From Strix aluco (taxonomy: Eukaryota; Chordata; Aves; Strigiformes; Strigidae), in NCBI RefSeq assembly GCF_031877795.1, contig NC_133942.1, positions 4,216,001-4,280,000 on the forward strand: a stretch of DNA of 64,000 nt, written 5' to 3'. The notes under the pieces were generated by a model, which was given only the letters and a program-made list of their open reading frames with translations, was not told where the DNA came from and searched no databases. Of the stretch, positions 10,298-24,200 are shown one piece after another. A program made the position numbers and the translations under genes. Within the stretch, counting starts at the first letter, position 1. Every line of letters starts with the position of its first letter.

Positions 10298-13200
10298 ATG
10301 TTCCGGGGCCACCGCGCCTGGTTCTCGCAGAGCGTCAGCCCGGGCCCGCGGGAGCTGTGGGGTGAGGCTCTGGGGCAGGGAGCGGACAGACGGCCTCGGT
10401 GGGGCCGAGCCCCAGCACAGCCCCGTCACCCCGCAGTGGGGCACAGCAATGGCGGCACAGCCCCGCCACCCCTCGGCGGGGCAGAGCAGGGGTTTGGCAG
10501 CCCCCCCGCCCCGTGTTGGGGCAGGCCATGGTGCCCCCACACTTGGGAAGAGCCCAGAAAAGTCCTCGGTGAGGCAGCAGGAGACCCACAGCCATGGGGG
10601 GCCCATCACAGCTCCCACTTCAGGGCCCGGTGCCGCGGCCCTACAGCCAGCCTGGGCAGCTGTCCCCATCCCAGGCCACCCAGAGGTGGGGACCCGGTGG
10701 GGCATCCACCTTCCTCCTCACCCCGCTCTTCCCCCCACAGCGGCCGGCGGCGGGGCGCTGGCCCACTGGCGGGACGCCGGCTACCTCTTCAGCAGCGATG
10801 CCGCCCACCCGGACACCCGCAGGTGGGCCGTGTCCCCCGGCCATCGACCCTCACGTCACTCCCACACCGGCAGCCCTGTTTCACACTCACGTTGAGCCCT
10901 CTTCACGCAATGGCTGCAGAGAGCGAAAGATCAGCGAAGGCATAGATAACAGTTTTAATGTATTTAATGTAAAGTATTTAATGGATGCCAACATCCTTTA
11001 AAAGGCACTTTTGAAGTGCCTGGTACAGGTCTGCTGGGGTTTTACTGCTTAGTGGAGTCTGAAAACTCACACCCGTGCTAAACTGTAGCTAGACAAAACG
11101 GAAAACGGCTGCAAAAACCATCCACGCTGGCTTAAGTCCGATGTAAATTAAACTAATTGCACTGTATTTCTTGCTACATTTAAATAGATCTACTGGAAAA
11201 CTCAGGGTCTAAAATAGAGGTAACACCATCCCCAAGGAAGGAATCAGGTGCTAAAAAGTCAACATGAGTTAACTCTGAAAGCAAGCATGGAGGTAAAAAT
11301 GGCTGGAAAAGGGCTGAATTGCTATTTTCCTTCTGCTTGCTTAATATAAAAAATATCAGAGATCTCAAGAACAAATATAAGAAAAAGCTATTCAGAGTCT
11401 TCCTCCAGCTAGTGAATATATATATTCAATGTCATGTAAATGTATTTATGTGAAAGGGAACTGCAATGTTTTCTCACAATGCTCTGCAGCAGGTTTTGCT
11501 AGGCTGAACTAAGCAGCTTCTTTTAACACAATTGCTTAAAACTGGCTTAGATTTTTTTTTAATCCTTCAGCCACCCACTCCAGCTGTGGAAGGGGAATCC
11601 CGAGAAACTTGGAGTAACGACCTTCCTTCCGACATAGCATCCTGCTGGACTGGGTTGTTCCCCCAGGGGGAATTACATATATAAAATGTATATATATATT
11701 CAATGTTCTTGGGAAAAATGCAGTCATTATCCATACCCTGAAACCCGGCAAACAATATTTAATTCCCCTCTAAGGAGGACGGTGAGTGCTTGAGCATCCT
11801 CTACCCACCCTTCCTTGCTCAGTTGTAATGATGCTGGTTTGCACCGTGAGCCTGAGCAGGGACCAGCAGGGTTAAGAATAAATAAATAAAAATCACTTTT
11901 TCCCCCTCCCTGACGAACCAGTCTCATCTCGAGAGCAGAGTGTGCAGCGGTGCCATTTAGTCCCTAAAAATGTGTGTTTACCTGGTGTCCAGTGTTCTTC
12001 CTCCAGGCTGTTCTCAGGGGGTGCCAGCAGCCAGGACTGTAACAGGACATTGCTTGTAGAGTCTCATAGTTAGAAAATTAGAGAAAATTAGGTGCTTTTG
12101 GCAAAAACATCGGAGCAGGCCAGTTTTAATGACAATACCCCTCTACACTTTTTGTTTTTTTCAGGTTTACCTTTAGAAACCAGCTGTCTTTTTGTCTTCC
12201 AGAATACACGAGAGCCTCGATTACTTGGAGGGCAGAGCTACTGTCTTTCACTCCCGTTACCTCTCTGCGTGGGCGAGCACTGGTGCAGGAGTGAACCCGT
12301 CGGTGTTTCTGGGCCACTTCGTCCTGCCACCTGCCTGCTTGCAAGAAGGTCAGGGGAAAAAAAACCCATCAGTTTTGCTCCCCTAGGGGTGCTCCCATGA
12401 GTGCAGCCTTTTGGGGGTGCAAACCAGAACCTCCAATTATTTCTGCTCTAGGGAATTCTAGGGAATTTCCTTCTGCTGGGAGCAATTCTTCCTCCCCGGA
12501 GACAGAGGATGCTCCATCTATTATATTCTCCATCTATTATCATAGAATTGTAGAATCACAGCGTGGTTTGGGTTGGAAGGAACCTTAAAGATCATCCAGT
12601 TCCACACCCCTGCCATGGGCAGGGACACCTTCCACTAGCCCAGGTTGCCCAAAGCCCTGTCCAACCTGGCCTTGAATACTGCCAGGGAGGGGGCAGCCAC
12701 AGCTCCTCTGGGCACAGGGAAGAATTTCTTCCTTAGATCTAATCTAAATCTTCCCTCTTTCAGTTTAAATCCATTACCCCTCATCCCATCCCTACACTCC
12801 CTGATCAAGAGGCCCTCCCCACCTTTCCTGTAGCCCCTTTAAGTCCTGGGAGGCTGCTCTAAGGTCTCCCCGGAGCCTTTTCTTCTCCAGCTGAACCCCC
12901 CCAACTCTCTCAGCCTGTCCTCACCGGGGAGGTGCTCCAGCCCCCTGAGCATCTTTGTGCCTCCTCTGGACCTGCTTGAGCAGGTTCATGTCCCTCTTAT
13001 GTTGGTGCCCCCAGAGCTGGACACAGCACTGCAGGGGGGGTCTCACGAGGGCAGAGTAGAGGGGGAGAATCCCCTCCCGGTACCTGCTGCCCACACTTCT
13101 CTGGATGCAGCCCAGGGTACCGTTGGCTTTCTGGGCTGTGAGCACACATTGCTGGCTCACAGTCAGTTTTCCATCCACTAATCCCCCCAAGTCCTTCTCC

Positions 13201-14912
13201 TTGGGGCTGCTCTCCAGCCACTCATGGCCCAGCCTGGATTTGTGCTTGGGATTGCCCCGACCCATGGGCAGGACCTTGCACTTGGCCTTGCTAAACTTCA
13301 TGAGGTTTGTCCCAGTTCTCCAGCCTGTCCAGGTCTCTCTGGATGGATCCAGCGTGTGACCGCACCACACAGCTCGGTGTCACTGGTGAACTTGCTGAGG
13401 GTGCACTCGATCCCACTATCCAGGTCACCAACAAAGATGTTAAACTGTGCCAGTCCCCACCGTGGCCCCTGAGGAGGCCGCTCGTCACCGCTCTCCAGCT
13501 GGACATGGAGCCCTCGCACTGCATTAGTGAGCAGCACCACGCAGCGAGCTCCTGCCAGGGCCCCGCGTGCCTTCGCTGGCACCTGCGAGGGGCAGGGGCT
13601 TGCAAAGGCACTGACTGCTGCAGTCTCACCCTTTGATACTCTCTCAGTCATTTATTTTTTTGTTCATGGCAGAAATCAGAAGGAAAATCGGTAGTTTTAT
13701 TTGGGAGCAGACGGGTGATTCACTTGCAGAACAGGTAAGATGAGAAATTTATACTACAGCAGGTGTAGCTTAAAAAAATATCAGTTGTATGAACTTCAGG
13801 GAGCCTGGTTTTCATCCCAGCCCCGCAGCCCAAATATGGGATTAAATCTCCTTGTGCTTGCTGCGCTGTGTCACTCCCAGTGTGACACCCCAGGGGGACA
13901 GCACTGGATTGGGCGTGGGACACGCGGAGGGGTTTTCTCCCTCCCTCAGACGGACGTCCAGTGTCCCTGGCACACCCTCCGGGGATGCCGATCGCTGAGG
14001 CCTGAGCTCAGACCTTTCGTGGGGCATTTCCCTTCCCCACGCAGCTCCGAGACACTGCCCGCTCTCTTCTCACAGCAACTTCTCGGTACTTTTGAAGTGA
14101 GAATGGGATTAGATTTAAAATTGTATTCTAAATTATGCTTGAAATCGCAAATCCTAAAAATACCGTTCTCTTGGACCACGTCTCTAGTGTTTCGCAGGGT
14201 ACCCAGGACAGTTTTAACTCAACTCTGTGTTTATACTCGCAGCCCAACAAAAATCTGACGGATGAACCGGAGGCGTCGAGAGAAGGCTGTGAGGAAGAAG
14301 CGGAGGAGGATGTGCTAGACCTGGCTGAAAGGTATTTCCCTGACCTTGGGGGTAGGATTTGAACGCATCCCCTAAACTTCAAGAGGTCCCCAAAGCACAG
14401 GAAATAATGCACAGGTATTTCCCCCCCGCCCCACCATACAGCAGCGAAGAAGAAACAGGCTCTAGAGCACCTGCCCAGGGGGAATTTCCATACCGTGCCC
14501 TCCAGGAATACCCGATGAATAACATGGTGACAGGTAACGTTTGGTGTCGGTAGATTTTTAAGGAGCGGGAAATATTCCTGAAAACGATTGTGGATGAAGC
14601 AGGGATCCGCCGTGTGCTCCTCGCTTCCTCCTGGTACTTACAGCATTTTGCTGAGGGTGTGACTGGAATGGCTCCCTTCCTTCCGCACTCTGCGCTTCCC
14701 ACTGCCCTGGTTTGGTGGGAGGAGAGGGCAGCTCCCCTGGGTGAGAGCCACGCTTTCTCTTCGCAGGCTACCCCTCTGCTCGTGACATGAAGAAATACAC
14801 CGGGGAGCTCCGCGATTTCATCCCCGGCACCTTGGGCTACACCGTGTATTGGATTCAGAACGAAATTAACATTTACTCCAACGCAAAGACTAGAATGAAG
14901 AGAAAATTGTAA
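10298..14912 (+). CDS. TERB2: TERB2, meiotic telomere bouquet formation protein 2
   Basis: TERB2 bridges TERB1 and MAJIN to fix telomeres on the inner nuclear membrane in meiotic prophase (known). Seven coding exons: 10298-10361, 10741-10822, 12203-12348, 13673-13734, 14243-14331, 14442-14533 and 14767-14912. Phases agree throughout and give 226 aa (human 220). Exon 1 MFRGHRAWFSQSVS matches human MFQGQRGWFCGSVS. Exon 3 has SLDYLEGRATVFHSRYLSA and GHFVLPPACLQE; exon 4 EIRRKIGSFIWEQ; exon 6 QEYPMNNMVTG; exon 7 DMKKYTGELRDFIPGT and QNEINI. The N-terminal half is the TERB1-binding part and the C-terminal end binds MAJIN in mammals. The exon 5 segment is acidic and poorly conserved. Donors after exons 3 (GTCAGG) and 5 (GTATTT) are weak. 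The frame is open upstream of the chosen Met back to 9956, through a poly-Leu stretch made by the TCC run; homology supports 10298. No canonical AATAAA was found within about 1 kb downstream. Confidence 0.95.
12539..13590 (-). mobile_element. CR1 LINE, 3' half with reverse transcriptase end, antisense in TERB2 intron 3
   Basis: The minus strand reads as the C-terminal part of a CR1 reverse transcriptase: a FNIFVGDLDSGIECTLSKF segment, then TSDTELCGAV where active copies have ADDTKLGG, DRLENW, KAKCKVLPMG, EWLESSPKEKDLG, QKANGTLGCI and LYSALVRPPLQ. Below it comes the CR1 3' UTR, ending in the octamer-type repeats CATAGAAT/TGTAGAAT at 12541-12555. The reading frame shifts between two phases near 13300-13370 and the catalytic pair is altered, so this is a dead copy. 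The 5' boundary is approximate because the sequence fades near 13590. Target-site duplications were not resolved. Confidence 0.9.
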
Positions 14913-16020
14913 GTAACAAGTGGCCGCTCGCATCAACCCCTTAAATAAGAGCTGCCAGAGCGCTATCGGTTGTGTTTGGAAATTCAGTCCCGTGGTTAAG
15001 ATGCTGGGATGCCTCCTTGCTCGCTCTCTTCTACAGATTGATGGTTATTTTACCTGTCAGTTGGTGTTCTCCTCGTGTTTTAGTTAAATAGCGCAGAGAT
15101 TGGTGGTATCGAGCTGCAAATTCTGAGTTAAAATCTCCACAGTACGCGGGAGATTTATAAATTATCCCTGCTTGGCTTATCCACGGCAGCTCAGCCAGTT
15201 CAATGTATAGTTAAATACCTGACTACGCTTACTGTAAACATCTTTAAAAAACTATTTAAAACAAATTTCACAGCAAACTTAAATATAGACTTTTTCCCCA
15301 AAACACAAATCCTTTTGTCTTTTTCTTTGTGCCGGGGGTTTTAAGGCGTGGCTGTGAGCAGCAGCTTTCCCTGGGGGGACGCAGCCAGGTGTCCTGGCAG
15401 GGAGCAGTCACCCCACGGCACAGCCACACCCACCACGCTCACTGGTGGGACCTGGGTGGGACCCAGAGCCTCTGTACAAGAGGAGAGTTTTGGGAGGTGA
15501 ACCCCAAAACTCTTCCATGCCTGTTGCACCCTGGGGAAATCGCTGGGTGGAGCATCTGAAGGACAGCACAAGCCTCACCAGGGCCTGTCTCCACATGGGA
15601 GCTTCCACCTCCACACACAGCTCAGCCCAGCTCACTCCCCTCAAAGAAAACCAGTGACAAGACTTTCATTTAAGCACTTAAAAGTGACCAACGCGGTTAT
15701 AAAAAGCAACTTTTATTCTGGCACAGCACGGCCCCCAAGCTGCCCGCTCGGAGGAGGCACCGAGTGGAGGGGCTGCGGCACGCGCCAAGGAGCCCCCACC
15801 CTCATCCTCTCCCACCGCCCTGCCAACAGGAGAGCCTGTACAGCAACAGCTTTACCCCCCAAACAGCCAGGAAAGAACTCAAAAAGATGCCAGCAAAGCT
15901 GTTGACTCCTCCTCACCCTCTGAAGCCTGGGACAACTGTATCTGGGCCGCGGCACCCGAGGATCCCCCCCTCCTCCTCCCTGGCAACACAAGCTTCCAAA
16001 GACCAGCCTTGAGGTGGTTT
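14913..16020. other. Convergent TERB2-RPS17 intergenic region
   Basis: TERB2 and RPS17 end toward each other here. On the plus strand only a non-canonical AATAAG at 14944-14949 and TATAAA-like AT-rich sites near 15155 could end TERB2. On the minus strand a second AATAAA lies at 15712-15717, about 310 bases beyond the RPS17 signal. No exon of another gene was recognised. Confidence 0.5.
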
Positions 16021-16027
16021 CCCCACG

Positions 16028-16033
16028 TTTATT
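16028..16033 (-). terminator. RPS17: RPS17 polyadenylation signal
   Basis: AATAAA on the minus strand lies 25 bases after the RPS17 stop codon, giving the very short 3' UTR typical of ribosomal protein mRNAs. Confidence 0.85.
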
Positions 16034-16058
16034 GGAAAAGTGACATACAGCGACCGAC

Positions 16059-19126
<3,068 letters not shown>

Positions 19127-19160
19127 GTCGGCGGCGGCCGCGGCAGGAGCGCAAAGGACG
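19127..19160 (-). promoter_or_regulatory. RPS17: RPS17 5' TOP leader and start region
   Basis: Upstream of the ATG on the minus strand, a C followed by a pyrimidine run (CCTTTGCGC, near 19157) is a good 5' terminal oligopyrimidine start. It gives a leader of about 31 nt. Such TOP tracts put ribosomal protein mRNAs under mTOR/LARP1 translational control. The surrounding CpG island spans roughly 18300-19350. Confidence 0.6.
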
Positions 19161-19964
19161 GCGGGAGGCGCGCGGGGCCGCCGGGAGCTCGCGGCGCCCA
19201 CAGCGTCCCCTGGCGGCTCGGAGGGCGCCGGCAGCCGCTCCGGGGGCGGGGCTCCCCCGGGTCCTAGAGCCCGCTGGCCCCCGCAGGGCCGGCTCCTCCG
19301 CTGGCCCCGGGCTACCCGGTCCTCAGCGCCCCTCTGCTCCCCTGAGCAGCCAAGGAGACAGCTCTGGGGTGAGCACCAGCTGCTCGCACCTGGGGCAGCG
19401 ATGGAAGAGGTCACAGAGCGCCCGCAGCCTCCCACCAGCCCTGGGAGCATCCTCCAGCCCCCGAAAGAGGAGGGGTGGCCGTGCCGGGGGGGGTTGCAGA
19501 GTTACCCCGTGCAGGAGATGGAGGGGGGCATGAGGAAGGAGGACAAATCTCCCCCTCCAGGTACACGGGGCACCCAAGGGTGTCCACCATGGACAGCCCC
19601 ACTGCACCCCACATCCTGCAGCCAGCCCCCCAGACCACCCCCCCTCTGCCCAGGAGGGTGGGAGTACAGAGGGTGGTGTGGGACAGTCCAATTAGCCTCA
19701 TTAACTTGCTGCTCTAAGTAGGGGAGCTCCAGCTGGAGCCTGGCTGCTGCTGCTGAGGGGTCCCAGAGGTACCTGCCGAAGGAGCCACTGGTAATTGGTA
19801 TCTAAAAACACATCTCCCAGCAGAGCCCTCCCCCCAGCATCCCTACACTCCCCCCACCACCAGCTCCCAGCTCTTTCACCACCCAGAGCTGAGGAGGAGA
19901 CACCACAGCCCAGGGGGTTGGAGAGATCTCTCACAAAGCACACAAGCAAAGAGCACAAGAGGGT
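19161..19964. other. RPS17-CPEB1 intergenic region
   Basis: The first 200 bases are GC-rich RPS17 promoter sequence. The remainder, up to the CPEB1 poly(A) site, shows no gene, repeat or RNA that I can recognise. Confidence 0.5.
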
Positions 19965-21282
19965 GTTTTTTGCTGCAACGTGTTTATTATGTGCCAAAAA
20001 CTACACCACAGCTTACTCCACGCGTCTGTAGGAGAGTGCAGTCTTGCCTGCATATACTACAATGAGGTAGAGACTTCACACACAGCTTCACAAAACCCCA
20101 CAAAGAGCAGCTGGGATATGCAACAATGCAACATCAGCTCAGCAGGAAAAAAAAAATAAAGAGGGAGAAATTATGACACTGGTTCTTTGGCACACAGCTT
20201 CCAATAGAGGGGAAAGTAAAAAAAAAAGTTCTCAAATCCCAGCAGCAGCATTTCAGTCGACTGCACCATAACTCCGTACATTTCATAAAGGAAAGGAAAA
20301 GTACTTGTCCCCTCTAAGAGAAAGGGCTCCTATGAACCTTCATCTGTCCACCGAAATGCAGCCCTTTTTTAGCTAGTTACAAAAGAAAAGTTAAGTCCTG
20401 TGACTTTGTGTGATTAAAAACCTCTATCAACCCCCCTTAAGTGCAACTTAAAAAAGTGCAACAAACTATTTAAAACTATATACAGCAGCTCAGAGATCGT
20501 TTATCCGGTCCAGTTTCAAATCCAAAAAAAGCCCGTCCTGTTCTGTTGCAAACCCCTCGATTTACAACTTTCCACCAGCAGCCCCCAGACACAAATTGCA
20601 ATAATGTTAAAAGCTGCCAGGAAAGAAAATCTCTCGTTTCAAACGACTTAAAAACTGTTTAAGAGTGTAAAAAGGAACTGGTAAAAACCCTCGAGCGTAA
20701 AATATGAAATATGATTTGGTTTAAATGAAGAGCAAAGTCTCCTTGTTGTTACAGTAAAAAACGCCAGCTGAACATTCAGTTTTTTATGCCGTTCAGATGG
20801 GGGTTAAATGAATGGAAAGGCACTGTATGGCAACTGCAAAAAAATGGAGCCAATGAGACCTGCATTATTACCATCAGTATTGCAAGGAATGTAAAAAAGC
20901 GCCTTTAATAAATAAAAAACCTAGGTGAAGGCATCTGCATAAACACCTTCTCAACACGTGGCCCTTTTTTTTTTTTGCTTCTCGTCAGCAAACTAGGAAC
21001 CAAAGTCTGGGAACTGCAGAATTGCTTGAGGGGCGCTCCCCCCCCCTCAAAAAACCCCCAAACAAAACCCGACAAAATTCACTGTGCATTAGTGCAGAAA
21101 CAAAAAGACCAGCAAGTGCAAACGTGAATGTAAGATTTTTTTTTTTCCCCATTAGTCCTCAGGAAGCACGTTCCCAGCCTGGGTCTGGCACCAGCAGGCA
21201 CGCTCGTGCGCTCTCCACTTGGCAGGTTAACAAAAGGACTTTCTCCTGCGCCCGCAGCAGCCCCCGAGCCTCGGCGGCCTCT
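19965..21282 (-). other. CPEB1: CPEB1 3' UTR with poly(A) signal
   Basis: About 1.3 kb of AT-rich, U-run-rich minus-strand sequence follows the CPEB1 stop. A canonical AATAAA is at 19983-19988. Two CPE-like motifs, UUUUAU (20912-20917, in a longer U run) and UUUUAAU (20413-20419), lie in the UTR, but more than 400 bases from the hexamer. Long 3' UTRs are usual for CPEB genes. Confidence 0.75.
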
Positions 21283-24200
21283 TTAGCTGGAGTCTCTGTT
21301 CTTCTGGTTGCGCATCAGCGGGCGGTGGTGACGCAGGACCTCCATGGAGTGCTGCCAGTGCCAGCAGGAGCGACAGAAGTACTTGAAGCAGATCTGTGGG
21401 GAGAGCAGAGGGGCAGCGCGGTGGGGCAGGGGTGTCCGGGCGAGGCAAACAGAGCCCGGCCCGCCGGCCAAGTGCCATCCCCTCCCTCCCTCCCGGTTCC
21501 GCAGCCCACACCAGCACAGGGATCTTTGAAGCGGAGGGAGGGAATTCCAGCAATGCTGCCGGAGGGTGTGTTGTGCTGAGCTTCCAGACTGGCCCCTTTT
21601 AAATAGATTTGAAAAATCCGGATCTGGGCACTGGCCAGCAGTGGCAGGCAGGGGCTGCGGCAGCTCTGCCCGAGCCGCGGGCAGGGATGGGGCAGCCGCC
21701 AGGCTCTCCCCGCACTCCCGCTGCCCCCTCTGCTGCGCAGCGGAGCGTGCTGCTGCTCGCCTCCCACCTAGAGCCCGCGGGAAGCCGCCGGAGCCCGGCC
21801 CAGCTCCTCTGTCGGCAGCACGCAGAGGTCAGCCAGGGTCCCCCTACATTTCGGGCAGCCCCAGGACCGACCGCAGGGTGACAGCACTCCCACTTCCAGC
21901 TTGTCACAGCTCGCAGAGCGGTGGCCTCCCCTCGGGGCACACGGTTCTGGTGGCTCTGGCACAGCACCAGCAGAGCCGGGGCATCCCCGGCTTGAAGCAG
22001 GCTGGAGAGCTGCCTTCGCCTCCCGCTGCGCACCCGCCCCGCCCGAGGGCTGCGCCTCCTCCGAAAGAAGGGCCCAGCTGGGGCTCTTGTGAGAACGCTG
22101 CGTCCTCCCCGCTGGGCAGGGGACAACAGGCACCCCCAGACACTACAGCGAACGCTGCCGCGTGCAGGGGAGCCTGCTGCTCCCCGAGGAAACCCCCCGA
22201 GCACGGCGGGCAGGAGCAAGCCTTACCTGGTCTCTGCAGAAGAAAGGGCCAGGCTGGGCGCTGCAGACTTGGCACATGGAGTCCTCCAGGTACGGGTCAA
22301 TCTGAACCTGCAGCAGAGCCAGGCAGTGGGCACAGAGTGGTGCTAGGGGTGACTGCCCACTCCCTGGGTGGCCCCAGCAGCACCGATCCACTGCCCTGGG
22401 TACCCCAAATCCCCCACCAGCACCCCTCACAGCCGGCGGAGCAGCACTTCACCACCTCCCTCTGCCTCTGCGGGGATACGGGGCGGGCCGTGCAGGTCAC
22501 GGTGCTCCCAGCAATACCACCCAACAGGCACAGATTCAGCTCCACTCACCTTTTTAGTAAACTTGGTAGTTTTGATTTCCACAAACGCAGCGGTCACCGC
22601 CTTCAGATAGCTGCGCTGGTTGTTAAAGGTGACACGGCCAGACCCTGGAACGAGCCAGACCATGAGTGTTAGACTGACCCAGCACCTGCAGTAGGAACCG
22701 ATGGAGGCCGAGGGAGCTGCTGCCAGCACCTCCCCTTCCCCCCGGTGCCGTTCAGTCACTGGCAGGGAAGCAGTTTTGCAGGGAGACCGTATCCAAGGCC
22801 TGACAGCTCTGCCTGCCTCCTTCCCCAGGCAGTAACAAAAGCACAGCAGGCAGCTGAGAGCAGAAAGGCTCTTCCATGGACACCTCCAGGCGGGTTAAGA
22901 CGGAGCTTGAGGGCAGCAGCGCTCCCAGGAGGACCGGCAGCAGCCGGGCAGACAGAGGGAGGCTGCCAGGGCACTGCTGAGGGCAGCGCAGCAGTGGGCT
23001 CCACGCCTGCACCTGAAATAAGCCAGTGCTGAGACAGCTCAGCAGCTTTTATTTTAAGCCTCCCACTCATCCCGGAGCCTTGCATTTTGCAGCTTCATTG
23101 CCAGTCAGCAGCATTCCTGCACCACTCGTTTCCAGCCAAGTTTTGTTAAGCTCCAGAAAAACATCTGTGCTTACCTACGAGTTTCTTTTCTCGGTGTAAG
23201 AGGAGCTTTGGCTGTTACAAGACTGTCCAGCACTCTGGCAGATCGCTAAAGCTCAGCTCACCACTGGCAGTCGCCGTGCAAAGCGCTACCCAGAACCCAC
23301 CCGCTCATCTCCCGTGGCATCACACGGGACACGGGCTGGAGGGCCTGGATCTCGTTTGGGGTTACGCTGCGTACAGGGATTGCAGCTGCACTCAGGGGAT
23401 CCTCCTCCTTCTAAGAGGGTCAGTTCCATCTCCTAGTGGGAGCCCCTGAAAGCCATCTGGGCAGTTGACCCCTATCAGCTGGTCTCAAAGGCAGCTGCTC
23501 ACAACTAGTCAGACACTGATTCCTCAGTCCATGAGCAGGATCATCCTCGACCCGAGATGATTCAGCACAAGGCAGGTTACACACAATGGTCTTCCCTTGA
23601 GGAGCCTTCTGCCAAGCAAGCCTGAGGCAGCATCTCAGCACAGGAGATGCTTCAGTCAACACAAACAAAATTAGGGTACAGTTTAGTTACTGAAATTGAG
23701 TTTATATTGCTGCAACTTTAAGACAACTTCAAGGGTGGAAGCATCAGTGCTCTTGGGAGCCAGAGATCTCACCCACTTGAGGGAGCAACCCGGGCTCTGC
23801 ATGAAGCCCCAGGAGGTGTTAAGGTCATGCTCTAGGACCTCACGGTACCAGCACACCAAACTGCCCCATACAAGGCTTCATCCGTGGTCACACTAAGGAT
23901 TTGCTTGGAGCCTCATACTTCCACTCCAACTCCTTGGGACTGTTCCCCCAAGGCCATTTCAGTGGTAAAGCACTGTAGCACCACAGGCATGTCCCAAGCC
24001 TGGACTAGAAAAGCCTAAAAGCTGTCCAAGACAGCGACGAGCAGACAACAGCTCTGCACTACCAAACTCTGACATTGTTCCTTCCTGGCAACACACAGGA
24101 GATTCCCTGTCCCTTCTGAAGTACATGATTTGCTACAGCCTGAGTCTGGAATGCTGGTGCTCCTGCTCAAGCTGTAGGGTTTTCCCACACAGACCAATAA

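Noticed and set aside
9956-10945. 329-codon plus-strand frame covering TERB2 exons 1-2
   Set aside because: The upstream part is translated minisatellite and TCC repeat, and the frame reads through introns. Only the exon 1 piece from 10298 matches TERB2.
12512-12540. 13-bp direct repeat CTCCATCTATTAT beside the CR1 copy
   Set aside because: Both copies lie on the same side of the element, so it is a local tandem duplication and not a target-site duplication.
12921-13370. Apparent 149-residue protein in TERB2 intron 3
   Set aside because: It is the decayed reverse transcriptase end of a CR1 LINE, not a host gene.
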